DNA of 64,000 nucleotides, from assembly GCF_015207825.1 (NCBI RefSeq), contig NZ_JADEWC010000005.1, forward strand, positions 1-64,000. Reading direction: 5' to 3'. Below, piece by piece: positions 27,181-36,479 of this stretch (the first letter of the stretch is position 1; the number at the start of each line of letters is the position of its first letter). The translations under genes were made by a program, and so were the position numbers. The notes under the pieces were generated by a model. It worked only from the letters and a program-made list of their open reading frames with translations. It ran no database searches and was not told the origin of the DNA. This DNA comes from Cyanobacterium stanieri LEGE 03274 (lineage in GTDB: Bacteria; Cyanobacteriota; Cyanobacteriia; Cyanobacteriales; Cyanobacteriaceae).

Positions 27181-28194
27181 TTAAGATAAATATTGCTCGA
27201 TTTTTAATTTATTCTTTTCCACAAGGTATGAAGGTAAGGAAATATGGTTTAAATACTCTTGAGAGGATAAATTTTCATTATAATTTATTGTCCATTCTAC
27301 AAAATCTTTTAAAGCACTTATTTTAGTTTTATTTAGGTTATTTTTATTTATTAAAATTTGATTAATCACCATTAAAGGATACTTATAATTATTATTTTTA
27401 TCCTCGTTTAAATCATGATAATTCATGACAAAAACTGATTGATTACTATGGGGAGTAACAAAATTACCATAATTATTTTCAATGGTCGCAACACTCACTA
27501 AATCTTTGTCCACAAAAGGATATTCTACATAACTAATCCCTCCGTCTATTTGTTCAACGGTTGAGATAATACCTTGATTACTCCTTGCCTTGATGCCTTT
27601 TTTCCATGGAAAAACTTTTCCCTTTTCCATCTGATTTTTATCATAAATATTAGTAGTATTTAAATATCTAGTCAAAGCTAAATTAGTATTATTATTATTC
27701 CCCTGATAAATAAGTTTTATTGGTTTACTTGTTACTGCTCCTAACTCTTGCCAATCTTGTATTTTACCCGTAAAAATATCATGTAGTTGATTTTTAGTTA
27801 TCTTGAGATTTGCTAATTCTTGATTATTATAAATAAGGGCGATCGCCCTTAATCCTATATCAAAAGTGATCAAGTTTTTATCTAATACATTAAACGAATT
27901 TTGATTTAAAAGAGCATTATAAAAAACAAAATCAACTCGACCTCGACTTAAACGATTAATTAAAAAATCAGTATTATAAACAGAATGATATTTGAGCTGT
28001 AAATGGGAATTAATCAGATAATATTGATTAAACCATATTTGCATTGTAGAATCTGCTAAAATTTCTCCCATTCCTTGCATTTCCACCGACTTTAATTGAG
28101 CCGAAAATGCTCCACAATTATTACTAAAATAAGCTCCCGATAAACCCATCAAACCCCAAATAAACTTTCTTCTTTTTAACCTAAAATTATTCAT
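27181..28194 (-). CDS. PstS-like phosphate-binding (periplasmic) protein
   Basis: 337 residues. A twin-arginine-like N-terminus (LKRRKFIWGLMGLSGAYFSN) precedes a type II periplasmic binding protein. Visible are GMGEILADSTMQIWFNQYY, SRGRVDFVFYNALL (the phosphate-site region, degenerate), LITFDIGLRAIALIYN, ITKNQLHDIFTGKIQDWQEL (strongly PstS-like) and GGISYVEYPFVDKD. It likely binds phosphate or a related anion for an ABC importer; pst permease and ATPase genes are not adjacent. A three-repeat Pho box 97 bases upstream supports control by PhoB/SphR. Confidence 0.85.
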   Translation of the reverse strand: MNNFRLKRRKFIWGLMGLSGAYFSNNCGAFSAQLKSVEMQGMGEILADSTMQIWFNQYYLINSHLQLKYHSVYNTDFLINRLSRGRVDFVFYNALLNQNSFNVLDKNLITFDIGLRAIALIYNNQELANLKITKNQLHDIFTGKIQDWQELGAVTSKPIKLIYQGNNNNTNLALTRYLNTTNIYDKNQMEKGKVFPWKKGIKARSNQGIISTVEQIDGGISYVEYPFVDKDLVSVATIENNYGNFVTPHSNQSVFVMNYHDLNEDKNNNYKYPLMVINQILINKNNLNKTKISALKDFVEWTINYNENLSSQEYLNHISLPSYLVEKNKLKIEQYLS

Positions 28195-28290
28195 CTAATT
28201 AAAATATAATAAAAATAGCAAATATTAAACAAAATATTTACCTTAATCATAAACTCGTTGGTATATATTAGAATATGATGAGAAAAAATC

Positions 28291-28320
28291 AATTAAGAAA
28301 AAGTTAAAAACAGTTTAATT
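28291..28320 (-). promoter_or_regulatory. Pho box (PhoB/SphR-type) upstream of the PstS-like gene
   Basis: On the minus strand: ATTAAACT-GTT-TTTAACTT-TTT-CTTAATTG, three 8-mers at an 11-bp period with 3-bp spacers. This is the cyanobacterial Pho-box pattern PyTTAAPyPy(T/A). The middle unit fits perfectly and each outer unit deviates at one or two positions. Confidence 0.6.
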
Positions 28321-28532
28321 TTTTATTAACTTTGGTCTTACTTACATCAAAATAATATTTCACGAAACATAAACAACCTCAAAATATGAGTAATTTTAAT
28401 AAAAATTGAGATAAGCTAAACCTTTTATATAGTAGAAATTGCATCACCATTAAGAACTTTTACATAATTGTTTTCAAGAAAAAACTGCTTTATTATTTCA
28501 AGTAACTACATTTGATTATCAAAAAAATATTT

Positions 28533-29114
28533 ATGGATTATTTACAAACCTTACATTCAGCCATTGAAGAAAAATCAAAAAAACCAAACAGCGAAACAAT
28601 TTACAGCGCCTTATTAAATGCAGAAAAAGAAAACCGAAAACATAACATTAAATATGACTTTCATCAACTGTTAGGAAATTGGCGACTAATCTTCATCACA
28701 GGCACAAAAAGCAGTCAACAAAAAATGGGAGGATTACTAGGAAAAGGCTTTTATATTCCGCCCTTTGCCAAAATTACTATTTCTTATACCAAGGATGTTA
28801 ATTCATCCACAATATTGCAAGGAAAAGTTAACAATAAAGTTAATGTGGGGCTAGTTAATTTTCTAGTTTCTGGCCCAATTAAATATATAGAAAAACGAAA
28901 TATTCTTGCCTTTGATTTTAACCATTTATCAATGTCACTTCTCGGAAATCAATTATACGAACAAGATATAAGAAGTGGTGTTAAAAGTGAAGAAGAATTT
29001 TATCAAAATAATATTAATAAACAAGCCTTTTTTAGTTATTTTTTAGTCACCGAAAAATTTATTGCCGCTAGGGGAAGGGGAGGCGGTTTAGCTTTATGGA
29101 AAAAAATTAAGTAA
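28533..29114 (+). CDS. Plastid-lipid-associated protein (PAP)/fibrillin-like
   Basis: 193 residues from ATG 28533; an in-frame TTG at 28512 would add seven. The pattern is that of cyanobacterial fibrillin/plastoglobulin-like lipocalins: an N-terminal helix pair, then LLGNWRLIFITGTKSSQQKM, a barrel (FAKITISYTKDVNSSTILQG, KYIEKRNILAFDFNHLSM) and the C-terminal FLVTEKFIAARGRGGGLALW. Such proteins bind hydrophobic molecules at thylakoids. The divergent PstS-like gene shares the upstream region. Assigned from motif recall. Confidence 0.65.
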   Translation: MDYLQTLHSAIEEKSKKPNSETIYSALLNAEKENRKHNIKYDFHQLLGNWRLIFITGTKSSQQKMGGLLGKGFYIPPFAKITISYTKDVNSSTILQGKVNNKVNVGLVNFLVSGPIKYIEKRNILAFDFNHLSMSLLGNQLYEQDIRSGVKSEEEFYQNNINKQAFFSYFLVTEKFIAARGRGGGLALWKKIK

Positions 29115-29213
29115 AGAATATTGAAAAAAATTTTAGGTTTGGAATAAGTGTTTTTAAGGCCTTGGCAAGAAATTTGATTATAATCTAGCAGTAGTTAGGA
29201 TTACGAGGAGACA

Positions 29214-29891
29214 ATGTATATTTTAGTAGGTGGTGCGGGTATTACGGGGTTAGAACTAGCCAAAACTTTGGTTAATATCAATCATACCGTAGCAGTAATA
29301 GATATTGATCCCCTTGCCTGTCAATATGCGAGGGAAAAAATCGGCGTGATGGCTTTTGAGGGTAGCGCCGTTAATACAACCTTGTTGATGGAGGCGGGAA
29401 TTCGTAAGGCAACCTCGGTGATTGCGGCATTAAGGGAAGATGCTTTAAATTTGGCCATGGTAACTCTATCAAAACATTATGGAGTACCGCAAATTATTGT
29501 GAGAATGAATGACCGTGATTTTTATGAGCCTTATCGTTTAGCAGGGGCTACCCATATTATTAGTACCACAGAATTAGCAATTAATCGAATAGTAAATGCG
29601 ATCGAATATCCCCAAGTGGATGCTATGATGCACTTTGAACAAGGGCAAGTGGAAGTTATTAAACTATCTATTCCCAATCAATGTTACATTGTTGGTCGTA
29701 GTCTGGCAGAATTAGCCCAAGATTCTCGTTTTCCTGCAGGTACTTTAATTATTGGTTATCAAGCCCATCCCCACGAAGATTTGATGATTCCTAATGGTAA
29801 TACAATTTTGGAAAAGGGATCGACTATTCTGGTGGTGACAAAACCTGATTTAGTCAAAGAAGTAATTGACTTTATTGGTATGTGTACTTAA
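29214..29891 (+). CDS. K+ uptake regulatory subunit, TrkA/KtrA family (RCK domains)
   Basis: 225 residues. A Rossmann RCK_N domain MYILVGGAGITGLELAKTLV with Asp in AVIDIDPLAC binds NAD(H)/ATP, GSAVNTTLLMEAGIRKATSVIA follows, and the RCK_C domain (about 140-220) ends in GSTILVVTKPDLVKE. The protein forms the gating ring on the cytoplasmic face of a Ktr/Trk K+ channel; the KtrA of Synechocystis is the likely counterpart. The channel subunit gene is not adjacent. A clear GAGGAG ribosome-binding site precedes the ATG. Confidence 0.9.
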   Translation: MYILVGGAGITGLELAKTLVNINHTVAVIDIDPLACQYAREKIGVMAFEGSAVNTTLLMEAGIRKATSVIAALREDALNLAMVTLSKHYGVPQIIVRMNDRDFYEPYRLAGATHIISTTELAINRIVNAIEYPQVDAMMHFEQGQVEVIKLSIPNQCYIVGRSLAELAQDSRFPAGTLIIGYQAHPHEDLMIPNGNTILEKGSTILVVTKPDLVKEVIDFIGMCT

Positions 29892-29963
29892 TTTTAGCAA
29901 TCTTAAAAAGTCTTAATAAATGTTATAATTTGCCACTGGGTAGTTACATAAATTCTAAGTATA

Positions 29964-30968
29964 ATGAGCAAAAAGCGTATTTTATCAGGGGTACAACCAA
30001 CAGGAAATTTACATATCGGTAATTATTTAGGGGCAATTCGTAACTGGGTAGAGATGCAACCCCAGTATGATAACTTTTTTTGTGTGGTGGATCTTCATGC
30101 TATTACTGTACCTCATGATCCGAAGGTTTTAGCCCAAGATACTTATAATATTGCGGCCTTGTACTTGGCTTGTGGTATTGATTTAAATTATTCTACTATT
30201 TTTCTGCAATCCCATGTTACTGCCCATAGTGAGTTGGCATGGTTGCTTAATTGTGTTACTCCTCTAAATTGGTTGGAGAGGATGATTCAGTTTAAGGAAA
30301 AGGCGATTAAGCAGGGGGAAAATGTGAGTGTTGGTTTGTTGGATTATCCTATCTTGATGGCGGCGGATATTTTGTTGTATGATGCTGATCAAGTGCCTGT
30401 GGGTGAGGATCAAAAACAACATTTAGAGTTAACCCGTGACATTGCGATTCGTTTTAATGACCGTTTTGCTACGGAAGAAAATCCTGTTTTTAAAGTGCCT
30501 GAGCCTTTGATTCGTAAGGAGGGGGCTAGGGTAATGAGTTTGGCTGATGGTACGAAAAAGATGTCCAAGTCTGATCCTTCTGATTTGAGCCGTATTAGTC
30601 TTTTGGATTCTCCTGATCTTATCAAGAAAAAGATTAAAAAGTGTAAAACTGATCCTGTGATGGGTTTGGCTTTTGATCCTGAGCGCCCTGAGTGTAATAA
30701 TTTATTAAGTTTGTATGCTATCTTTTCGGGTAAGTCGAGGGATGAGGTTGCTTTGGAATGTGCGGATATGGGTTGGGGTAAGTTTAAGCCTTTGTTGACT
30801 GATGCAACCATTAAGGCGTTGACTCCGATTCAGAATAAATATGCTGAAATTGTCAGGGAAAAGGGTTATCTTGATTCTGTGTTGAAGGATGGTAAGGAAA
30901 AGGCTGATGAGGTGGCTAGTGCTACTCTTTTAAGGGTTAAGAAGGCTTTAGGATTTTTGGTTGGTTGA
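29964..30968 (+). CDS. trpS: Tryptophanyl-tRNA synthetase
   Basis: 334 residues, class I synthetase. RILSGVQPTGNLHIGNYLGA carries the HIGH-equivalent HIGN, and KMSKS is seen in GTKKMSKSDPSDLS. Between them are FCVVDLHAITVPHDP, LDYPILMAADILLYDADQVP (tryptophan pocket) and GEDQKQHLELTRDIA. It charges tRNA(Trp) with Trp. A GC hairpin follows the stop at once. Confidence 0.97.
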   Translation: MSKKRILSGVQPTGNLHIGNYLGAIRNWVEMQPQYDNFFCVVDLHAITVPHDPKVLAQDTYNIAALYLACGIDLNYSTIFLQSHVTAHSELAWLLNCVTPLNWLERMIQFKEKAIKQGENVSVGLLDYPILMAADILLYDADQVPVGEDQKQHLELTRDIAIRFNDRFATEENPVFKVPEPLIRKEGARVMSLADGTKKMSKSDPSDLSRISLLDSPDLIKKKIKKCKTDPVMGLAFDPERPECNNLLSLYAIFSGKSRDEVALECADMGWGKFKPLLTDATIKALTPIQNKYAEIVREKGYLDSVLKDGKEKADEVASATLLRVKKALGFLVG

Positions 30969-30978
30969 TTTTTTTACT

Positions 30979-30998
30979 CCCCCTACAGCATTAGGGGG
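30979..30998 (+). terminator. Hairpin after trpS, possible terminator
   Basis: CCCCCTA-CAGCAT-TAGGGGG is a perfect 7-bp stem 11 bases past the trpS stop. It is followed by CTGTTAGTTT rather than a clean T run, so intrinsic termination is plausible but not certain. Confidence 0.45.
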
Positions 30999-31155
30999 CT
31001 GTTAGTTTAAAGTTTTTCTAAATAACATTTGCTATTAATAGTTTATTAATAAAATATATTCTTTTTTAAGTTATTTTTAAATATTTATTTTTTATTTTGT
31101 TAATGTTTCAAGTTACGATAAACGTTTTTTTCTTCATAATCAATTCTCTATAAAA

Positions 31156-32058
31156 ATGGATAATAATTCATCAAAATTGCGAGGGGCGATCGCCCTTAAA
31201 AAGTTTTTAATTACCGCAGAAGTTACCCCTCCTAAGGGGGGAAATCCAGAAAGGATGTTGGAGGTGGCAAAACTACTTAAAAATCGAGTACATGGGGTTA
31301 ATATTACCGATGGTAGTCGGGCGGTGTTGAGAATGTCATCGGTGACAGCTTCTGCACTGTTATTGAGGGAAGGCATTGAACCTATTTGTCAGGTGACAGG
31401 GCGCGATCGCAACTCCATTGGTTTACAGGGTGACTTAATGGGAGCTTATGCCCTAGGAATTAGGAATATTTTAGCACTAACAGGAGATCCGATCAAAGCA
31501 GGAGATCATCTTCAAGCAAGGAGCGTTTTTGAGTTAGAATCTATTAAATTATTAAAGTTAATTAATCATCAATTAAACGAAGGTTTTGATATTAATAATA
31601 AGCCCTTACCTGACGGGAAATTAGATTTATTTGCAGGGGCGGCGGTTGATCCTCAGTCTAAAAGTTGGTCTGGATTACAAAGACGTTTTGAAAGGAAATT
31701 GGAAGCAGGGGCGCAGTTTTTTCAAAGTCAATTAATTACCGATTTTGATAAGTTAGATAAGTTTATGAACCAGATTGCGGTTAAGGGCGATCGCCCCATA
31801 TTAGCGGGAATATTCCTCTTAAAAAGTGCAAAAAACGCTCATTTTATTAACAAATACGTCCCAGGGGTAGAAATACCAGACCACATTATTAAACGTTTAG
31901 AAAATGCAAAAAACCCCCTCCAAGAAGGCATAAAAATAGCCTCTGAACAAGTTAAAATTGCTCAAACTATATGTCAAGGAGTTCATTTAATGGCTGTAAA
32001 AAAAGAAGAATTAATTCCCGAAATTTTAAATTTAGCAGGAATAAAACCCTTACAATAA
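31156..32058 (+). CDS. Methylenetetrahydrofolate reductase family protein
   Basis: 300 residues. The FAD-dependent MTHFR TIM barrel shows FLITAEVTPPKGGNPERMLE (catalytic Glu region), VHGVNITDGSRAVLRMSS, QVTGRDRNSIGLQGDLMGAY, IRNILALTGDPIKAGDH (conserved TGDPP-like), AGAAVDPQSKSW, GAQFFQSQLITDFDKLDKFM and HLMAVKKEELIPEIL. It reduces methylene-THF to methyl-THF for methionine synthesis. The N-terminal loop encodes GAIAL from an in-frame HIP1 site. It is the shorter prokaryotic form without a regulatory domain. Confidence 0.88.
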   Translation: MDNNSSKLRGAIALKKFLITAEVTPPKGGNPERMLEVAKLLKNRVHGVNITDGSRAVLRMSSVTASALLLREGIEPICQVTGRDRNSIGLQGDLMGAYALGIRNILALTGDPIKAGDHLQARSVFELESIKLLKLINHQLNEGFDINNKPLPDGKLDLFAGAAVDPQSKSWSGLQRRFERKLEAGAQFFQSQLITDFDKLDKFMNQIAVKGDRPILAGIFLLKSAKNAHFINKYVPGVEIPDHIIKRLENAKNPLQEGIKIASEQVKIAQTICQGVHLMAVKKEELIPEILNLAGIKPLQ

Positions 32059-32084
32059 TATTAGAAAAAATCTATCTTTGCAAT

Positions 32085-32115
32085 TAATAAATTACACGGC
32101 TAATGGTTAACCCTC
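32085..32115 (-). repeat. Fragment of dispersed repeat R1
   Basis: AATTACACGGCTAATGGTTA matches the central part of R1 (reverse orientation). The rest of the unit is absent, and the fragment ends a few bases before the ABC permease stop codon. Confidence 0.45.
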
Positions 32116-32125
32116 AATAGGTTTG

Positions 32126-33244
32126 TTAGGATTTATTGACCGTACGGGGATCAAGGGCATCCCGTAAACCATCCCCAAGGAGATTAAAAGACAATACAGT
32201 CAAAATAATTAATAAAGCAGGGGGAATAATCAACCAAGGTTGTAAAACAATGATAGAAGCATTGGAAGCTAAAGAGAGTAAATTACCCCAACTGGGATCT
32301 GGTTGTTGAATTCCTAAACCAATAAGGCTTAAAACCGATTCGGCAACGATAAAACTAGGAATAGATAGGGTGGCGGAAATGACAATATAAGTTGCAGTTT
32401 GGGGCAAGATATGACGAATAATAATATAAAATGGCCCTGCCCCGATCGCCTTTGCTGACTGAACAAATTCCTGCTCTTTAATGGATAATACCTGCCCTCG
32501 GATTACCCTAGCTAAACCAGACCAACCAATGAAAGAGGTAATTAAAACAATCAATAAAAATCTTTGCGCACTGCTAAGACTTGGGGGTAATACCGCCGCT
32601 AGGGCAACTAATAAATAAATACCGGGTATGGTCATTAAAACTTCCACCAATCGCATCAAAATGCTATCTATCCAACCCCCAAAATAACCCGCTATGCCAC
32701 CAATAAACATTCCTAAGGGGAAAGAAATGGCAATCCCTATTAAACCGATAAATAGGCTAATTCTTCCGCCGAATAAAATACGACTAAATTGATCCCTGCC
32801 CTGTTCATCTGTGCCTAAAAGGTTGATTTTTCCTTCCCCTGTAGTGCCAAATAAGTGTTTATTGACTGTAAATCCGCCAAAAATTTCTGTTTCTTCAAAA
32901 GTAGGTGGAAGGGGTAATTTTATTTGTAAAAATTGATAGGGAGTGCCTTCTACAAATAATTTAATGGGTGATGGATTATCCCAATCTACGTTTAAGAGGC
33001 GATCGCCCCTATCTAAATCCGTAGGCCCTTGGGTGGTAGGATACACATGGGGACCGATAAATTCTTGTTGTTGATTATTTAAATATATTCTGGTAGGAGG
33101 TAGTAAAGAACCGTCTGTCTGGGAAACATAGGGATCATAGGGAGCAATAAAATCAGCAAAAATAACCATTAAATAAAAGATAATTAAAATTATTGCTCCG
33201 ATTTTTGCCAGAGGATTCTTTTTAAGTTTACGCCACCAATTCAT
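32126..33244 (-). CDS. ABC transporter permease, DppC/OppC type
   Basis: 372 residues. TM1 (LAKIGAIILIIFYLMVIFAD) and the typical FIAPYDPYVSQ segment are followed by an unusually long soluble region (about 40-155). Next comes LLGTDEQGRDQFSRILFGGR, then five more membrane segments with the EAA-like loop QSAKAIGAGPFYIIIRHILP. Similar permeases import di/oligopeptides or nickel. The partner permease, ATPases and binding protein are not encoded nearby, which is common in cyanobacteria. Confidence 0.9.
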   Translation of the reverse strand: MNWWRKLKKNPLAKIGAIILIIFYLMVIFADFIAPYDPYVSQTDGSLLPPTRIYLNNQQQEFIGPHVYPTTQGPTDLDRGDRLLNVDWDNPSPIKLFVEGTPYQFLQIKLPLPPTFEETEIFGGFTVNKHLFGTTGEGKINLLGTDEQGRDQFSRILFGGRISLFIGLIGIAISFPLGMFIGGIAGYFGGWIDSILMRLVEVLMTIPGIYLLVALAAVLPPSLSSAQRFLLIVLITSFIGWSGLARVIRGQVLSIKEQEFVQSAKAIGAGPFYIIIRHILPQTATYIVISATLSIPSFIVAESVLSLIGLGIQQPDPSWGNLLSLASNASIIVLQPWLIIPPALLIILTVLSFNLLGDGLRDALDPRTVNKS

Positions 33245-33574
33245 ATTTTTTGATAATCACTAAATAATGGACAGTTAATCAAGCTCTTTTCTTTTTTTTG
33301 TAATCAATTATAAATAATAGTCTTAATTCAAAATACCTTTGATAATATAACTAATTTACGATGAAAAAATAAATATAAATATTAAATATATATTGAATTA
33401 TTTACAGGAGTAAAAATGTTTTTATCAAGGATTTGAATAGACTACAATTAGCTATTAAGTTTCTATATTTAAACATAAAAACAAAATTCTTAACATTTTT
33501 TTTTGATTATTAAATTCCAAAGTGTACTATGCTATTTTCATAAAAAACATGATAGCAAATAGACTTTAAAGATT
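33245..33574. other. Gene-free AT-rich stretch upstream of mscL
   Basis: About 330 bases. A small hairpin TGCTAT...ATAGCA (33529-33556) lies close to the mscL start. A six-codon frame after AGGAG (ATG 33416) is too short to support. No dispersed element was found. It presumably holds the divergent promoters. Confidence 0.45.
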
Positions 33575-34036
33575 ATGACAACTAATAATAACAAAAGTGG
33601 CATACAAAAATTTATAGCTGATTTTCGAGCCTTTATCATGCGAGGTAACGTCATTGATTTAGCTGTAGCGGTGGTTATCGGTGCAGCCTTTGGGCGCATC
33701 GTCAATTCCCTCGTAGAAGATGTCATCACTCCCCTTATTCTCAATCCTGCCATAGAAGCCGCAGGGGTAAGTCAGTTAGAAGAATTGAGTTATGGTGCAG
33801 TCAAATATGGTTTATTCCTTTCCGCAATTATTAATTTTTTAGTGATTGCTTTTTGTTTATTTTTGGTTATTCGCTCTTTTGAGTCCTTAAAACGTAAATT
33901 GGAGCGTAAACAACAAATCGCCGAAGCAGAAGCAGAAGCCGTCGCCGAAGAAGAAGTAAACCCCGAAATTGTGGTTCAAGAAAATCTCATTAAAGCCATT
34001 GAGAAATTAACAGAAACCATGAATCAAAAAGGGTAA
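33575..34036 (+). CDS. mscL: Large-conductance mechanosensitive channel
   Basis: 153 residues. The MscL signature lies near the N-terminus: FIADFRAFIMRGNVIDLAVA continuing VVIGAAFGRIVNSLVEDVITPL (TM1). A short periplasmic loop, TM2 (GLFLSAIINFLVIAFCLFLV) and a charged Glu/Ala-rich C-terminal helix follow. It opens under membrane tension to release solutes during hypo-osmotic shock. Single gene. Confidence 0.96.
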   Translation: MTTNNNKSGIQKFIADFRAFIMRGNVIDLAVAVVIGAAFGRIVNSLVEDVITPLILNPAIEAAGVSQLEELSYGAVKYGLFLSAIINFLVIAFCLFLVIRSFESLKRKLERKQQIAEAEAEAVAEEEVNPEIVVQENLIKAIEKLTETMNQKG

Positions 34037-34092
34037 TCAATTTCAGTTTGGGATAAGAATTGTCAGCTAGGAAAAGGCAACAGGCAGTAAAA

Positions 34093-34119
34093 TAATTGTC
34101 CATTGTCCATTGTTAATTC
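34093..34119. repeat. Heptamer tandem repeat (TTGTCCA)
   Basis: AATTGTCCATTGTCCATTGT: the same 7-mer units as at 3156, downstream of mscL. Confidence 0.65.
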
Positions 34120-34253
34120 TTCACACCTCACCATGGTTCTAATTGTAAAGTTTTGTAAAGACAATCAGGGAAAAATATAAAAAGTAGGTCAACTTTCAAG
34201 GGATTGATCTTAAGCTAGGATCAAAAGTACAGTTATCAATTGCCTTGTTCAGT

Positions 34254-35171
34254 ATGACGGAATCTATTTTATATACATCTATCCCCCGTTCTTCACAACC
34301 TAGCAAACCGATAAAATGGGTGTTATGGTTGGTGTGGAAAATGGCGATCGCAACTTTACTTTTAATGGCCATTGGGGCGGCTACTAGAGTGATGAATGCT
34401 GGTTTGGCCTGTCCTGATTGGCCCCTTTGTTACGGTCAAGTAATACCCACAAACCAGATGAATTTACAAGTATTTCTGGAGTGGTTTCACCGTCTCGATG
34501 CTTCATTTATTGGGCTAAGTGCGATCGCCCTTACAGGATTATCATGGTGGAAAAAATCAGCCCTACCCCGCTGGCTACCCTGGGCATCCACCTTTGCCCT
34601 TTGCCTAATTGTATTTCAAGGCATTCTCGGGGGATTAACCGTCACTCAACTCCTCAGATTTGATATTGTCACTGCCCATCTTGGCACTGCCCTATTATTC
34701 TTTGCCACCCTAGTGATTATCGGTAGTAAACTTAGCCCCTATCAAGGCACCGCCACCGTAGGCAATCTCAAAGCCATCAGCATTATTGCCAGTATTCTGG
34801 TATATATTCAATGTATTTTAGGAGGATTGGTAGCCAGTCAATGGGCAGCCCATCAATGCTTCGTAGGAAAACAACTGTGTTTGGTGATGAATAGTCACAT
34901 TATCGGGGTATTGCCCCCCACCATTACCACTCTCCTAGTAATTATCCTTTCGTGGCGTACCCCCGCTTTGGCAGTAAAATTAAGAAACCTCGCCAAAATC
35001 ATCGCCCTATTGCTTTTGAGTCAAATTCTCTTGGGTATAGCAACCTTTTATCTTCATCTCCAAGTCGAACCATTGACCATCGCTCATCATACCATTGGAG
35101 CCGCTTTATTTGGAAGTTTAGTATCTTTTAGTGTTTTTGCCAGTAGAGATGGAGAAGTGAGTTATCAATAA
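34254..35171 (+). CDS. ctaA: Heme A synthase (CtaA/Cox15)
   Basis: 305 residues from ATG 34254 (an in-frame TTG is at 34245). Eight predicted membrane helices carry the heme-binding pattern: TRVMNAGLACPDWPLCYGQV, EWFHRLDASFIG, DIVTAHLGTALLFF, then the second half ending in ... PLTIAHHTIGAALFG. It oxidises the C8 methyl of heme O to formyl, giving heme A for cytochrome c oxidase. ctaB follows on the same strand 168 bases on, so the two steps are probably co-regulated. Confidence 0.94.
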   Translation: MTESILYTSIPRSSQPSKPIKWVLWLVWKMAIATLLLMAIGAATRVMNAGLACPDWPLCYGQVIPTNQMNLQVFLEWFHRLDASFIGLSAIALTGLSWWKKSALPRWLPWASTFALCLIVFQGILGGLTVTQLLRFDIVTAHLGTALLFFATLVIIGSKLSPYQGTATVGNLKAISIIASILVYIQCILGGLVASQWAAHQCFVGKQLCLVMNSHIIGVLPPTITTLLVIILSWRTPALAVKLRNLAKIIALLLLSQILLGIATFYLHLQVEPLTIAHHTIGAALFGSLVSFSVFASRDGEVSYQ

Positions 35172-35338
35172 AAAAAGATAATTGATCAAAAAACAAAAAT
35201 AAAATTCTATTTTATCCTGCTTATTTTTCGTTTATTTTTGATTATCAATTTTTAATCCTTAAATCCATAAAGAACTATTTTCTTGAAAAAAAAGCGATTC
35301 TACCATAAATAAACCATCGATTCACAAAAATAATAATA

Positions 35339-36241
35339 ATGATTGGAACCAGTTTAAACCCTCGCAACGAAAACTTTAGGGAAGTAATTAAAAGTTATTA
35401 TCTCCTTACCAAACCAAGGATTATTCCTCTTCTATTGATTACCACCGCCGCTTCAATGTTTATCGCTTCTGGTGGAAATATTGATCCCTTTCAATTAATC
35501 ATCACCCTCCTAGGAGGCACACTAGCCGCCGCTTCTGCCCAAACCTTTAATTGTGTATATGATCAAGACATTGATTATGAAATGAAGCGCACCCGTAAAC
35601 GGCCTATTCCTTCGGGAAAAGTTCATCCTACCCATGCTCTTATTTTTGGTACTTTATTAGGTATCACATCTTTTACCCTTCTTGCCCTTTGGGTTAATCT
35701 TCTTTCTGCCTTGTTAGCCCTATCAGGCATTGTGTTTTATATGCTTATCTATACCCATTGGCTAAAACGTCACACCAGTCAAAATATTGTTATTGGTGGT
35801 GCGGCAGGGGCAATTCCCCCCCTCGTCGGTTGGGCTGCTGTAACCGGGGATTTGAGTTGGAGTGCTTGGGCTATATTTACCCTCATCTTTTTATGGACAC
35901 CTCCCCATTTTTGGGCTTTGGCGTTGATGATTAGTGATGATTATGCTGAGGTAAATGTGCCGATGTTGCCTGTGGTGGAAGGGGCTATTCCTACGGTAAA
36001 ACAAATCTGGATTTATACTATTATTACTGTGGTGTTTAGTTTTGTCTTAATTTATCCTTTACATACTTCGGGATTAGTATATCTCATAAGTGCGATCGCC
36101 CTTGGTACTTTTTTCATAGCTAAAGCATGGGAGTTACAACAAAAACCAGAGGATAAGGATAGGGCAAAATCCATGTTTAAATATTCTATTCTTTACATGA
36201 TGTTGTTATGTACAGGCATGGTAGTTGATAGCTTAGTTTAA
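35339..36241 (+). CDS. ctaB: Heme O synthase (protoheme IX farnesyltransferase)
   Basis: 300 residues, a UbiA-superfamily prenyltransferase with nine membrane helices. SYYLLTKPRIIPLLLITTAA opens the family; the first Asp-rich site is NCVYDQDIDYEMKRTRKRPI, the second ISDDYAEVNVPML, with YTHWLKRHTSQNIVIGGAAG between. It attaches farnesyl to heme B. It works directly before CtaA. The stop codon TAA (36239-36241) lies in the terminal repeat of a MITE-like element. Confidence 0.96.
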   Translation: MIGTSLNPRNENFREVIKSYYLLTKPRIIPLLLITTAASMFIASGGNIDPFQLIITLLGGTLAAASAQTFNCVYDQDIDYEMKRTRKRPIPSGKVHPTHALIFGTLLGITSFTLLALWVNLLSALLALSGIVFYMLIYTHWLKRHTSQNIVIGGAAGAIPPLVGWAAVTGDLSWSAWAIFTLIFLWTPPHFWALALMISDDYAEVNVPMLPVVEGAIPTVKQIWIYTIITVVFSFVLIYPLHTSGLVYLISAIALGTFFIAKAWELQQKPEDKDRAKSMFKYSILYMMLLCTGMVVDSLV

Positions 36242-36397
36242 CTTCAATTGGCGATAGAGGGTATGGGTGATGGGGGGTATGGGTGATGAGGAGTATGGGA
36301 GATGAGGAGTATGGGTGATAATAATTTATTTAATTATCAATGGTTAATTACCCATTCCCTGCCCTCACCAAAAAATGTTATCCCGAACTCAGGTTAA
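36238..36397. mobile_element. MITE-like element M1 (copy 2), overlapping the ctaB stop codon
   Basis: The right end GTTATCCCGAACTCAGGTTA (36377-36396) is nearly identical to the M1 copy at 24318-24337. The left end TTAACTTCAATTGGCGATAG is a degenerate inverted match and contains the ctaB stop TAA. Inside are tandem ~15-mers (GGGTGATGAGGAGTAT-like). No coding capacity. Confidence 0.55.
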
Positions 36398-36479
36398 GTT
36401 AGTTAGCTACTAGGTTGAAAATCTATTGTCAACTATTAATTTTTAAGATCAATAAAAATCTAAAACCTAGTTTATGAAG

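Noticed and set aside
33416-33436. Six-codon leader peptide after AGGAG upstream of mscL
   Set aside because: Too short to support and 140 bases from mscL with no attenuator structure.
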